In this document: piece by piece, positions 30,696 to 40,700 of the stretch
How the letters are laid out: each line of letters starts with the position of its first letter
How positions within the stretch are numbered: position 1 is the stretch's first letter
From: DATBQN01 sp963799925
GTDB lineage: Bacteria > Acidobacteriota > Thermoanaerobaculia > Multivoradales > UBA5704
NCBI GenBank assembly: GCA_963799925.1
Contig: CAWCYZ010000004.1
Span: forward strand, 1,984,001 to 2,048,000
Length of the DNA: 64,000 nt
Reading direction: 5' to 3'
Position numbers and translations under genes: made by a program
The notes under the pieces: generated by a model
Database searches by the model: none
Seen by the model: only the letters and a program-made list of their open reading frames with translations
Told to the model about the DNA's origin: nothing

Positions 30696-31766
30696 GTGGC
30701 CTACCGGCTGGCCGAGCTCGCCGAGCTGGTCGGCGGCCGGGTCGAGGGGGACCCGGAGCGCGTCGTCGAGGCGATCCGCTCCCTGGAGGCCGCGGGTCCC
30801 CGCGACCTCTCGTTCCTCAAGGACCCCCGCTATCGCGGGCAGGCGGCGGCGAGCGCGCGCCGGCGCGCTGCTGGTGGGCGCCGTCGCTCGCGGACGCGGC
30901 CGCTCGGGCGGGACCTGCTCGATCGCCGACGATCCGTCCTGATGCCCTGGCGCGCCTGCTCGCCGCCCTTCCATCCGGCGGAGCGCCGCGCCGCCGGGGG
31001 TCCATCCCGACGGCGATCCTCGAGCCGCGGGTGCGCGGTCGACCCGGCGGCCCACGTCGGTCCCTACGCCGTGATCGGCGCGGGGAGCCGGATCGGCGCC
31101 GGCGCGGCCGTCCTCGCCTTCGTCGCCGTCGGCCGCGGCTGCACGGGTGGGGGAGGGGGCGGTGCTCCATCCGCACGCCGTGCTCTACGACGGCACCGAG
31201 GTGGGGGCGCGCAGCGATCGTCCACGCCGGCGTGGTGCTGGGGGCCGACGGCTTCGGCTATGCCACCCACGGCGGCGCGCCACCACAAGGTGCCGCAGGT
31301 CGGGCGGGTGGTGCTCGAGGCGGACGTCGAGGTGGGGGCCAACACCACGATCGACCGCGCCACGCTGGGCGAGACGCGGATCGGCGCCGGCACCAAGATC
31401 GACAATCTCGTCCAGGTCGGGCACAACGTGCAGGTCGGCCGGCACTGTATCCTTTGCGGCCAGGCGGGCATCGCCGGCAGCGCCCGGCTGGGCGACGGGG
31501 TGGTGCTGGCCGGGCAGGCGGGGTGTCGGGGCACATCGAGCTCGGCGACGGCGTCCAGGTGGCGGCCAAGTCGGCGGCCCTGGCCTCGTTCGCCGGCCGG
31601 CGCGCTGGTCGGCCGGCATCCCGGCGATCGAGCTGCGCAAGTGGCGGCGCCAGGCGGTCCTGCTGTCGCGCCTGGAGGAGATGAGCCGGCGCCTCGCCGA
31701 CCTCGACCGCCGCCTGGCGGCCGCTCGAGAGCGACGCGACCGGCGGCACGGAGCGAGGAGACATGA
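30696..31766 (+). CDS. lpxD: UDP-3-O-acylglucosamine N-acyltransferase LpxD, frameshifted
   Basis: Third step of lipid A synthesis. The N-terminal domain (RLAELAELVGGRVEGDPERVVEAIRSLEAAGPRDLSFL) is followed by a left-handed beta-helix of hexapeptide repeats (AVIGAGSRIGAG, VILHPHAVLYDGTEVG-type), with the catalytic segment GFGYATHGGAHHKVPQVGRVVLE and VGANTTIDRATLGETRIGAGTKIDNLVQVGHNV. The C-terminus is a short helix (LEEMSRRLADLDRRLAAL). It starts at GTG 30696. The stop is best placed at TGA 31764-31766, overlapping fabZ as ATGA, after allowing for insertions; a nearby alternative ends at 31771. Confidence 0.87.
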   Translation: MAYRLAELAELVGGRVEGDPERVVEAIRSLEAAGPRDLSFLKDPRYRGQAAASARRRAAGGRRRSRTRPLGRDLLDRRRSVLMPWRACSPPFHPAERRAAGGPSRRRSSSRGCAVDPAAHVGPYAVIGAGSRIGAGAAVLAFVAVGRGCTGGGGGGAPSARRALRRHRGGGAQRSSTPAWCWGPTASAMPPTAARHHKVPQVGRVVLEADVEVGANTTIDRATLGETRIGAGTKIDNLVQVGHNVQVGRHCILCGQAGIAGSARLGDGVVLAGQAGCRGTSSSATASRWRPSRRPWPRSPAGALVGRHPGDRAAQVAAPGGPAVAPGGDEPAPRRPRPPPGGRSRATRPAARSEET

Positions 31767-32236
31767 GTTGAGCGAGCCGAACCGCCGCTGAACCGACAGA
31801 CATGGGACATCGAGTGGATCCTCTCGGTGCTGCCGCACCGCTATCCGATCCTGCTGGTCGACCGCGTGCTGGAGATCGAGCCCAGGCAAGCGGATCGTGG
31901 CGATCAAGAACGTCACCATCAACGAGCCGGTCTTCCTCGGCCACTTCCCCGGCCGGCCGGTGCGTCCCCGGCGTGCTCCTGATCGAGGGGATGGCGCAGG
32001 CCGGCGGCCTGCTGCTGCTGCACGACATCCCCGACCGCGAGAACAAGCTGCTCTATCTTCGCCTCGATCGAGGAGGCGAAGTTCCGCCGGCCGGTGGTCC
32101 CCGGCGACCAGATCCGCTACGAGGTCGAGGTGCTGCGCCTGCGCAGCACCTACTGCAAGCTCGCCGGCAGGGTCGCTGGTCGACGGCCAGCTCGCCGCCG
32201 AGGCGGTGCATCTCCTCGGCGATGGTGGACCGCTGA
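31763..32236 (+). CDS. fabZ: 3-hydroxyacyl-ACP dehydratase FabZ, frameshifted
   Basis: Dehydrates 3-hydroxyacyl-ACP in fatty-acid elongation and competes with LpxA for the same substrate, hence its place in lpx operons. Removing one inserted T after the second codon gives MSERAEPPLNRQTWDIEW followed by LSVLPHRYPILLVDRVLEIE. The active-site region EPVFLGHFPGRPVVPGVLLIEGMAQAGG holds the catalytic His and Glu. Further shifts lie near 31888, 31968, 32063 and 32175. The end TGA 32234-32236 overlaps the lpxA start. Confidence 0.88.
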
Positions 32237-33091
32237 TGCGGCGGCCGCGGAATCCATCCGCTGGCCGCCGTGATCGACCCCTCCGCCCGGCTGGGCGACG
32301 GGGGTCACGGTCGGCCCGTTCGCGGTGATCGGCGCGCGGCGTCGAGATCGGCGACGGCACCGAGGTCGGCGCCGGGGCGCAGATCCAGGGGCCGACGCGG
32401 ATCGGCCGCGAGAACCGGATCTAGCCGCAACGCCGCCATCGGCTTCGACCCCCAGGACCTGAAGTTCGGCGGCGAGGAGGTCTGGCTCGAGATCGGCGAC
32501 CGCAACCAGTTCCGCGAGTTCTGCGACCGTCCACCGCGGCACCGCCAAGGGCGGCGGCATCACCCGGGTGGGCAGCGACAGCCTGTTCATGGCCTACACC
32601 CACATCGCCCACGACTGCCAGGTGGGGAGCCGCATCGTCTTCGCCAACAACGCCACCCTGGCCGGCCACGTCGAGGTCCACGACGACGCCAACGTGAGCG
32701 CCTTCTCCTCCGTCCACCAGTTCTGCCGGGTGGGCCGCCACGCCTACGTCGGCGGCTACACGGTGGCGACCATGGACGCCCTGCCGTTCGTCAAGACGGT
32801 GGGGCAGAAGGCGGCCTGCTACGGCCTGAACTCGATCGGCCTCACGCGCAAGGGGATGGCGCCGGAGACGATCCGCCGGCTCGAGGCCGCGCTACCGCAT
32901 CCTGGTCCGCTCGCGCCTGCCGACCCCGAAGGCGCTCGAGCAGATCCGCGCCGAGCTCGCCGGCGACCCGGACGTCGACTACCTGCTCGCCTTCGTCGCC
33001 AGCTCGCAGCGCGGCGTCCACAAGTCGCCGCCGCGCGGCGGCGGCCGCGGAGGCGGCGATCCTGAGTAGCGCGATCCGGAGCCGGCGCTGA
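32236..33091 (+). CDS. lpxA: UDP-N-acetylglucosamine O-acyltransferase LpxA, frameshifted
   Basis: First committed step of lipid A synthesis. Hexapeptide repeats (IDPSARLGDG, VGPFAVIG, VEIGDGTEVGAGAQIQGPTRIG) lead to FREFCTVHRGT and the catalytic region DSLFMAYTHIAHDCQVGSRIVFANNATLAGHVEV, then SSVHQFCRVGRHAYVGG and GLNSIGLTRKGM. ATG 32236 overlaps the fabZ stop. The stop is either TAG 33067-33069 or TGA 33089-33091 depending on a frame uncertainty near 33030; the latter would overlap the next gene. Shifts also near 32305, 32335, 32422 and 32525. Confidence 0.87.
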
Positions 33092-34144
33092 GTCGCTCGC
33101 CCCTGCGCGTCGGCGTCTTCGGCACCGGCGCGCATGGGGCGCAACCACGTCCGCCTGCTCTCGGCGCTCCCCGGCGCCGAGCTGGTCGGGGGTCTACGAC
33201 TCCGCGGCCGGAGGCGGCCGAGGCGGCGGCCCGGGAGCACGGCGCGCGGGTCTTTCCCCGCCTCGAGGACCTGGCCGGGCGAGATCGAGGCGGCGGTGGT
33301 CGCCGCGCCCACGGTGGCGCACGCCGAGATGGGGTGCGCGCCTGCTCGACCGCGGCCTCCACGTGCTGATCGAGAAGCCGCTGGCGGCCTAGCCTCGAGG
33401 AGGCCGACCGCCTGCTCGAGCGCGCATCGCCGGCCGGCCGGGTGCTCGCCGTCGGCCACATCGAGTTCTTCAACCCGGCGGTGCAGGCGCTGCTCGGCGG
33501 TCGGCATCGCCGCCGCGCTTCGTCGAGGTGCAGCGGCTGGGGGTCTTCTCGCCGCGCAGCCTCGACGTCGACGTCGTCCTCGACCTGATGATCCACGACC
33601 TCCAGATCCTCCACGCCCTCGACCGCAGCCCGGTGGCCGAGATCCGCGCGACCGGGATCGCCGGTGCTCTCGCCGCGGATCGACATCGCCAACGTCCGCG
33701 TCGAGCTCGCCTCCGGCGCCGTCGCCAACCTGACCGCGTCGCGGGTCTCGTCCGAGCGGGCGCGGAAGCTGCGGGTCATTCCTCCCCAACCGCTACTACT
33801 CGCTCGACTACCAGGCGCAGGAGATCAAGGGGTACCGGCTGGAGAGGCTCGGAGGGAGGAGGGACGGCGCCGGCGGAGCGGCGGATCCTGCCCGACGACC
33901 TCGCCGTCGAGCGGGCCGAGCCGCTGGAGCGGGAGCTCGAGGCCTTCCTCGCCGCCTGCCGGGGCGAGCCGGCGCCGCGGGTCGACGGCGCCCAGGGGCG
34001 CCGCGCGCTCGCGACCGCCCTCGCGGTCGCCGCAAGCGGCTGGGAGGACGATCCGGCGACAGCGCCCGAGCCTGCGGGCACTCTGCCGCGCTCCACGAGC
34101 TCGGCCCGGCTCTCGAGATTTCCTTTAAGAAGGAGAGTTTCTGA
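33088..34144 (+). CDS. Gfo/Idh/MocA family oxidoreductase, frameshifted
   Basis: NAD(P)-dependent sugar dehydrogenase-like protein. The N-terminal Rossmann motif (LRVGVFGTGAMGRNHVRLLS), the EKPL motif (HVLIEKPLAA) and VGHIEFFNPAVQALL are present, then a C-terminal domain with DVVLDLMIHDLQILHAL. In some bacteria a relative in lpx operons oxidises UDP-GlcNAc at C3 to make amide-linked lipid A precursors; the position right after lpxA suggests that possibility, but no aminotransferase partner is in the window. Start uncertain (CTG 33088 overlaps the lpxA end). The stop overlaps the mtnP start (TGATG). Several single-base shifts. Confidence 0.8.
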
Positions 34145-35029
34145 TGAGCGACATCTCGCATCGGCGTGATCGGCGGCAGCGGCCTGTATCGGATGGAGGG
34201 GATGACGGTCCGCGAGGAGCGCCGCGATCGAGACGCCGTTCGGCGACCCTTCGGACGCCTACGTGATCGGCGAGCTCGACGGCCGGCTGGTCGCCTTCCT
34301 GCCGCGCCACGGCCGCGGCCACCGCCTGCTGCCCACCGAGCTCAACTACCGCGCCAACCTCTACGGCTTCAAGGTGCTGGGGGTCGAGGAGCTCGTCTCG
34401 GTCTCCGCCGTCGGCTCGATGAAGCTCGAGTACAAGCCGACCGACATCGTCGTCCCCGACCAGTTCTACGACCGCACCCGGCACCGGGTCGACACCTTCT
34501 TCGGCAACGGCCTGGTCGCCCACGTCTCGCTGGCCAAGCCGGTCTGCCCGCGCCTGGTCGACGCTCTTCGCCGACGTCGGCGCGCGCCGCCGGCGCCACC
34601 GTCCACGAGGGCGGCACCTACGTCTGCATGGAGGGGCCGCAGTTCTCGACCCGCGCCGAGTCCGAGGTCTACCGCAGCCACGGGGTCGGACATCATCGGC
34701 ATGACCAACCTGCCAGGAGGCGCGAGCTCGCCCGCGAGGCCGAGATCTGCTACGTCTCGCTCTCGATGGTCACCGACTACGACTGCTGGCACGAGACGGA
34801 GGAGGCGGTCTCGGGCGAGTCGGTGATGGAGGTCATCGAGCCAGAACGTCCAAGATGTCGCAGGAGGTGGTGCGCCAGATGCTGGCGCGGGTCGGCCCGG
34901 CGGCACGCGCGCGACTGCCTGTGCGCCGAGGCGCTCGCCAGTACTCGCTGATCACCGAGCGCTCGCTGATCCCGGCGCGAGACCCTGCGCGACCTGGCGC
35001 CGATCGTCGGCAGCTACATCCAACGCTAG
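34144..35029 (+). CDS. mtnP: S-methyl-5'-thioadenosine phosphorylase, frameshifted
   Basis: Phosphorolysis of methylthioadenosine, or a related purine nucleoside, for methionine and purine salvage. It has RIGVIGGSGLYRMEGM, ETPFGDPSDAYVIGELDG, FLPRHGRGHRLLPTELNYRANLYGFKVLGVEEL and EGGTYVCMEGPQFSTRAESEVYRSHGVDIIGMTN, ending LRDLAPIVGSYIQR. An AAGGAG inside the end of the previous gene (about 34127) sits ahead of ATG 34144. Shifts near 34158, 34232, 34565, 34688, 34712 and around 34850-34990. Confidence 0.87.
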
Positions 35030-35057
35030 TGGCCGGCGACTCCGCAAGGCGAAGCGC

Positions 35058-35846
35058 ATGACACGCATCCTGGTCACCAACGACGACGGCGTCTTCTCGC
35101 AGGGGATCAAGCTGCCTGGCCACGGCGCTCGGCGAGATCGCCGAGGTGGTGGTCGTGGCGCCCGACCGCGAGCAGAGCGCGACCGGCCACTCGCTGACGC
35201 TGGCGCGTCCGCTGCGCATGCAGAAGATGGAGGAGAGCTGGTACTCGGTCGACGGCACGCCGACCGACTGCGTCAACCTGGCGGTGCTGTCGCTGCTCAA
35301 GGACACGCCGCCCGACCTCGTCTGCTCGGGCATCAATTTCGGCCTGAACCTGGGGGACGACGTGACCTATTCGGGCACGGTGCGCGCGACCTTCGAGGGG
35401 ACGCTGCTCGGCATCCCCTCGGTCGCCTTCAGCCAGGAGGTGGCGGAGGGGTTCTCCTTCGACCGCGCGGCGCGCTTCGCCCGCCAGCTGCTCGAGATCC
35501 TGCATCGCCGAGGAGCTGCCGCGCGACCTGCTGCTCAACGTCAACGTGCCGGCGGGGCCGATCCAGGGGCTCTGCTTCACCCGCCTCGGCCGGCGGGTCT
35601 ACAAGCAGTCGGTGATCGAGAAGCTCGATCCGCGCGGCCGCAAGTACTACTGGATCGCCGGCACGCCGCAGTGGGAGCGGGCGAGCGGCACCGACTACGA
35701 GGCCGTCTCCGCGGGCTGGATCTCGGTGACGCCGCTCCACCTCGACCTCACCTACTACCCCGGCCTCGAGACCTTCGGACCCGCTCAAGGAGAAGCTCGT
35801 GCGCCTCGACTTCACGGGCGGCGAGGCCCGGCCCGGCGCGGGATGA
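35058..35846 (+). CDS. surE: 5'-nucleotidase SurE, frameshifted
   Basis: Metal-dependent nucleoside 5'-monophosphate phosphatase. The metal site is at the N-terminus (MTRILVTNDDGVFSQGI), followed by VVVAPDREQSATGHSLTLARPL, the SGINFGLNLGDDVTYSGTVRATFEG loop and NVNVPAGPIQGLCFTRLG. Shifts near 35115, 35505 and 35785. The stop overlaps the pcm start as ATGA, the usual surE-pcm pairing. Confidence 0.93.
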
Positions 35847-36505
35847 GCGACTTCGCGGTTCAGCGCGAGCGCATGGTCCGCGAGCTGGTCGCCGTCGCGC
35901 GGGGTGCGCGACGAGCGGGTGCTCGCCGCGATGCGCAAGGTGCCGCGGCATCTCTTCATCAAGGATCACCTGCGCAGCCCGCGCCTACGGCGACCACGCG
36001 CTGCCGATCGGCGCCGCGCAGACCATCTCCCAGCCCTACATCGTGGCGCGGATGAGCGAGCTCCTGGAGGTGGGGCCCGACGCACTCGGTGCTCGAGATC
36101 GGCACCGGCAGCGGCGTACCAGACGGCGATCCTGGGCCTCCTGGCGCGGCGGGTCTACAGCCTCGAGCGGGTGGCCGAGCTGGCGCAGGCGGCGATCCCG
36201 CGGATGCGCGAGCTCGGGCTCGACAACGTCAAGATCCAGGTCTTCGACGGCACCGTGGGGTGGAGCGAGGTGGGCCCCCTTCGACCGCATCCTGGTGACC
36301 GCCGGCGCGCCGAAGGTGCCCGAGCCGCTCCTCGACCAGCTCGCCGCCGGCGGCACCCTGCTGATCCCCGAGGGGACGCTCAACGCCCAGAGCTGGTGCT
36401 CTACCGGAAATCGGCGCGCGGCGAGCTCCGGCGCCGCGAGGGCGAGGAGGTCGCCTTCGTGCCGCTGCTCGGCCGCCACGGCTGGAAGTCGGAGAAGCAC
36501 GGTGA
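35843..36505 (+). CDS. pcm: Protein-L-isoaspartate O-methyltransferase, frameshifted
   Basis: Repairs isoaspartyl residues using SAM. It begins MSDFAVQRERMVRELVA, has VLAAMRKVPRHLFI, AYGDHALPIGAAQTISQPYIVARMSELL, the SAM site VLEIGTGSGYQTAILGLL, and DRILVTAGAPKVPEPLLDQLA. Shifts near 35903, 35983, 36087, 36117, 36277 and 36398. It ends in FVPLLGRHGWKSEKHG, with GTGA overlap to the acylphosphatase gene. Confidence 0.92.
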
Positions 36506-36789
36506 GCGACGCCGCGCGCCGCGCCCTGCGCTGGCGGCTCGAGCGGCCGCGTGCAAGGGGTGGGTTTCCGCTGGTTCGTCCGCCAGGCGGCGCGCCGGCT
36601 CGGGCTCGCCGGCCGGGTGCGAAACCTGCCGGGCGGCGCGTCGAGGTCGAGGCCGTAGGCGAGACCGGAGCCCTCGCCCATTCCGCGAGCGCCTGCGCCA
36701 GGGACCGCCGGGGGCGCGGGTGACCGCGCCTGGCGGAGGAGGAGATAACCGCCGTCCCTGACTGGGACGGCTTCGAGATCGATCGCTAG
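36502..36789 (+). CDS. acyP: Acylphosphatase, frameshifted
   Basis: A small enzyme hydrolysing acyl phosphates. After a shift near 36546 the signature reads RVQGVGFRWFVRQAARRLGLAGRVRNLPGG (oxyanion loop and catalytic Arg/Asn), then VEVEAVGE and a C-terminus ending in DWDGFEIDR. GTG 36502 lies in the pcm stop overlap. It is about 94 residues long, normal for the family. A further shift is near 36635 and one around 36680. Confidence 0.88.
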
Positions 36790-36839
36790 CCTTGCCGCTG
36801 ACCGGCACTCCACTGACCGGCACTCAAGAGGAGGAGACG

Positions 36840-37356
36840 ATGGACGACCTGAAGGCGCACATCCGCGAGAGTACCCGACTTCCCGAAGCCGGGGATCCTG
36901 TTCTACGACATCACCACGCTGCTCAAAGACCCGCTCGCCCTGCGCCAGGCGGTCGACCGCTTCGTCTGGATGTTCTCCGGCCGGCACATCGACAAGGTGG
37001 TGGGGATCGAGTCGCGCGGCTTCATGTTCGGGCCGATCGTCGCCTACAACCTGAACGCCGGCTTCGTGCCGGTCCGCAAGCCCGGCAAGCTCCCGGCCGA
37101 GAAGGTCGGCGAGAGCTACGACCTCGAGTACGGCTCGGACACCGTCGAGATGCACCGCGATGCGATCCAGCCCGGCGACCACGTCCTGATCGTCGACGAC
37201 CTGATCGCGACCGGCGGCACCGCCCTCGCCACCACGCGCCTCGTCGAGTCGGTGGGCGGCAAGGTCGCCGGCTTCGGCTTCATCATCGAGCTCACCTTCC
37301 TCCCCGGCCGCGCCAAGCTCCAGGGCTACGAGGTGCTGTCGCTGATCCAGTACTGA
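36840..37356 (+). CDS. apt: Adenine phosphoribosyltransferase, frameshifted at 5' end
   Basis: Salvages adenine to AMP. After MDDLKAHIRE a short shift near 36870-36900 precedes VPDFPKPGILFYDITTLLKDP; the rest is intact: VVGIESRGFMFGPIVAYNLNAGFVPVRKPGKLP and the PRPP loop VLIVDDLIATGGTALATTRLVE, ending EVLSLIQY. The GAGGAGGAG Shine-Dalgarno precedes ATG 36840. Two copies of GACCGGCACTC occur in the 50-bp gap upstream. It is the last gene before the tRNA and shares purine salvage with mtnP, hpt and the phosphorylase gene. Confidence 0.94.
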
Positions 37357-37362
37357 GGCCGG

Positions 37363-37393
37363 CCGCCCTCCGCCGGGTGCCGGAGGAGGGCGG
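37363..37393 (+). terminator. Hairpin downstream of apt
   Basis: A 9-bp perfect stem (CCGCCCTCC / GGAGGGCGG) begins 7 bases after the apt stop and ends before the tRNA promoter region. There is no U-tract, so it may be a Rho-assisted or processing hairpin. Confidence 0.5.
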
Positions 37394-37409
37394 ATATACT
37401 CCCGTCCGT

Positions 37410-37486
37410 GCGGCCGTAGCTCAGGTGGAAAGAGCAGGAGTTTCCTAAACTCTTGGTCGGGGGTTCGAGTCCTCCCGGCCGCACCA
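37410..37486 (+). tRNA. tRNA-Arg (anticodon CCT)
   Basis: A complete cloverleaf: acceptor GCGGCCG/CGGCCGC, D-arm GCTC...GAGC, anticodon stem GGAGT/ACTCT with loop TTCCTAA (anticodon CCT, reads AGG), T-arm GGGGG-TTCGAGT-CCTCC, discriminator A and encoded CCA (37484-37486). A TATACT box at 37395-37400 lies just upstream. It marks the left edge of the accessory region; no duplicate of its 3' end was noticed further right. Confidence 0.96.
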
Positions 37487-37598
37487 ATCGCATCGCCAAC
37501 CCAGCTACTGGCTCCGCGCAGCGCGGGGATCGAACCTCGAGCTGCCGGCCCTGGCCTCCGCGCCGGTCGGTCGAGGTTCTCGGCCCCCGCTCCGTTCC

Positions 37599-37626
37599 TT
37601 GACCGGGCGCGAGACCTTCGTATACT
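37599..37626 (+). promoter_or_regulatory. Sigma-70-type promoter of the propeller-ATPase/SIR2 unit
   Basis: TTGACC (37599-37604), 16-bp spacer, TATACT (37621-37626). This is one of the clearest housekeeping-type promoters in the window and points at the 1,886-residue gene starting at 37715. The predicted start of transcription, around 37633, falls inside an inverted repeat. Confidence 0.7.
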
Positions 37627-37644
37627 TCGCTTTTCTGAAGCGAA
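37626..37644. promoter_or_regulatory. Operator-like inverted repeat at the promoter start site
   Basis: TTCGCTT-TTCTG-AAGCGAA, a perfect 7-bp inverted repeat immediately downstream of the -10 box and overlapping the expected +1. Its position is typical of a repressor site; a leader hairpin is the alternative. No regulator gene is adjacent. Confidence 0.5.
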
Positions 37645-37714
37645 ATCCTGGCGAAGTCACTGAGGTCCTTCTGGACAGGGCCGCGGTTTCCGGAATCTCC
37701 TGGAGAGGTCATCG

Positions 37715-40700
37715 ATGGGGAAGGGGCTGGAAGAGGGCCCGCGCGAGGAAGGGCCGCGGCTCGAGCTCGAGACGGTGGAGTGCCCGTCCGGCGTCGGCGC
37801 GCGCACCATCCGCCTGTCGTTCGACCGCAGCATGGCCATCGTCGGCTGCAAGGACGGGTCGGTCACCGCGGTCCCTCTGGCGCCGCTCGCGCCCGGGCAG
37901 CGGATCCTCACGCGCCTCCTGGCCGGTCCCTCGAGCGACCGCAAGCGCTTCGGCGTGCGCGCCCTCTGCGACCTCGAGGGCGGCAACCTCCTGGTCGGCC
38001 GGGACGCGGGGGGAGTCGACCTCGTCCGCTGGTCGACCCGCTCGCTGGCCGTCGATCCTCCCGTGGAGCTCGCCTTTGTTGAAGACGACCTGGGGACCGG
38101 GCAGTGCGACGAGATCCACGGCGCCGTCTCCTACCTCGGACGCTGGGGAGACGAGAAGAACCGCCTCTTGGTGTCGGCGCGGAGCTCGGACGCCCTCCTC
38201 GTCTCGTTCGCCGACCGCGAGACCGGCCCGCGCCTCGTCATCGAGGACCGGCTCCGCGGTGTCGAGGCGCTCGCCGGCATCTTCCCGCTCGGGGCGGACG
38301 ACCGCCTGCTGGTCTCGCGGACCGGCGCCCTCTGGCGCCACCGCGCAGGCCGCCTCGAGTCTGCATCCCATCTCTGGGCCGATCACGGCGAGGAGCAGCC
38401 GAGCTTCGTCTACGACCTCTCGGCGATCAAGACCGAGCTCGGCCCCGGCCGCACGCACGGCATGTATCTCTCGACGGCGGAGGGCGTTTTCCTCCTGCAG
38501 CGGGGTGCCGGGGAATCGATCGCGGTGGCGCCGGTCTACCTTCCCGGGCTGGGCGAGCTCTGCCTGGCGATCTCCCACGCCGTCCGCGGTGAGCACTGCT
38601 ACCTCTGGGTCTCGGACCAGGCCGGCACGGCCCACCTGTTCTGGGACCGCCGCCGGTTCTGGGAGCAGGGCCGCGAGCCGGGCACGCCGCTCTGGCGCCG
38701 GTCGGGGACCCGCGAGGGGAAGTCCCAGGTGCTTCGCGCCATCGCCTCCTGGGAGCCCCCCGACGGGATCGAGGCGGTCGTCGCCCAGGCCTGCCGCAAC
38801 GACCTGGTGTCGATCGCCTGGTACCGCGCTCCCAGCGGCGGGCCGCTGGGTAGCTGGCCCCCGGGGCGCCGGCCGCTCGCCGACTTCCTCTCCTGGGGGA
38901 GCGCGGCGGACCTCCGCGACCTCCCCAAGAACGCCGGTAGGCGCTGGTGCATCGAGGCGCTCCTGGCCGACGAGATCGAGGAGGCGGGCGAAACCGCCGA
39001 AGGGCGCCAGAGCCTCCGGCTCTTCCTCCGCAACCCGGAGCCGCACCTCGCGATGAGCATCCTGGACGAGCTCCTCGCCGGCGCCGGAGGAGCGGAGCGG
39101 GCGGGCGAGGCCCTGACGCTGTGGGCCCACGCCCTGGTGGGCACGATCCACCGGCGGCTGGCGGAGCCGGTGGCCGAGGACTACCTGGGCGCCCTGCGCT
39201 GGCTCCGCCGCATCGAGCGCCGGCTGGCGACGGAGCCGGCCGGCCGCGCCCGGACGAAGCTCCAGGCGCGGATCGAGGAGGTCCTCCTGCAGGCGCGCAA
39301 GTGGGGCCTCTTCGGCGCCACCCATGCGACGCGCGAGAACGCCGTCGCGGCGCAGCTCCGGCTGACCGGCCAGGAGTCCGCCGAGCGCGAGCTCGACCAG
39401 CTCGTCTTCGCCGGCCTGATCTTCAGCCGGCGGGTGAACCTCGAGGCCGAGGTCGAGCCGCCGGCGAGCGACACCCTGGCGCCGTGGGACGTGGCGCATC
39501 TGCGCCACGGCGATCGCGAGTACCTGGCGGTCGCCATCCAGCGCCAGGAGAGCGGCGAGGCGAGCCAGCGCATGGCGAGCCTGCCCGGCAGGCTCAGCGT
39601 GTACTCGCGGGAGGCCGGCGAGCACGCCTGGCGCCGGTGCGAGCTGCCAGCCGACGGGGATCGGCCCGAGCGCTACAGCCGGCGGATCCTCCTCGCGAGC
39701 GCCGGCGACCGCGCCTATCTGCTCGCCGCGCCGGTCGACGGTGGGAACCGGTCCGAGATCACCCTCCAGCTCCTGGATGGGGACACCGAGCCGTCGCGGC
39801 TGCGGGTCGCGGCGCTCGTGGCGCGGCCCGCCCACGGCGAGGCGGGAAGCGGCGCCGCGAGCGGCTCCGACGAGGAGTCCGTCTACAGCCTCCTGGCGCT
39901 CGATGCCGAGGCGGACGGCGGGCGCCTGGTGGTCGTCGGGCTCGAGGGGCGCGCCGGGCGCCCGCGCCTCGGCGTCCTGCGGGTCGGCGCCGACGCGCGC
40001 CTCCACCCGCTCCGCCCGGCGAGCGACGAGGACTGCTCGCTGCTGCCGTCCTACCCGGAGACCAAGGCGCTGCGGCACAACCCCATCTGGGCCCTGGCCC
40101 GCGTCCCGGGCGAGCCGCGCCAGCTCGTGGTCGGCTGCGGCGACGGCCAGGTCTGGAAGCTCTCCCTTGAGGTCGGCGCGGCCGGTCCCGCCGTCCCGCC
40201 GGCCTCCCGCGTCCACGTCGGGCGGCTATCGGCGCCGGTCTGGGCGCTCGCCTGCTCCCGGCCGGAGCCCGGCGGCCCCCTCAGGGTCTTCGCCGGCGGC
40301 GCCGACGGCACTCTCCTGGCATTCCAATGGGTGGGCGGGGAGGAGGGCGCCGCCGATGCCGGTGCCGCGGCCGAGCGCCCGTTCGCCACCTTATGGGCGA
40401 CGCGCGAGCGGGGGCCGTTCTCCCGCATCCATCCCATCCGGTGGGCCGAGGCGGGCTCCCGGCCAGGACAGGACGCGGGCGCCGTCCATGCGATCCTCGG
40501 GATCACCCGCCAGGGGAGGGCCGTCCTGGTCGCCGACCAGCCCCGGGTCGACGAGCTGCGCGACCCCGACAAGCACCAGCGCATCGGCGTGCCAGGCGAG
40601 CGGCTGGGCCGCTTCTTCCTGGGCTGCACCGTCTTCGGCTCGGCTTGGCTGTCCGACCCGTCGCTCCAGGCCGCCTCGCCGGACGATCTCTTGACCGGCC

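Noticed and set aside
37487..37530. A fourth copy of the inverted-repeat element after the tRNA (TACTGGCTCCG at 37507)
   Set aside because: Only 11 bases match; there is no second end and no target duplication.
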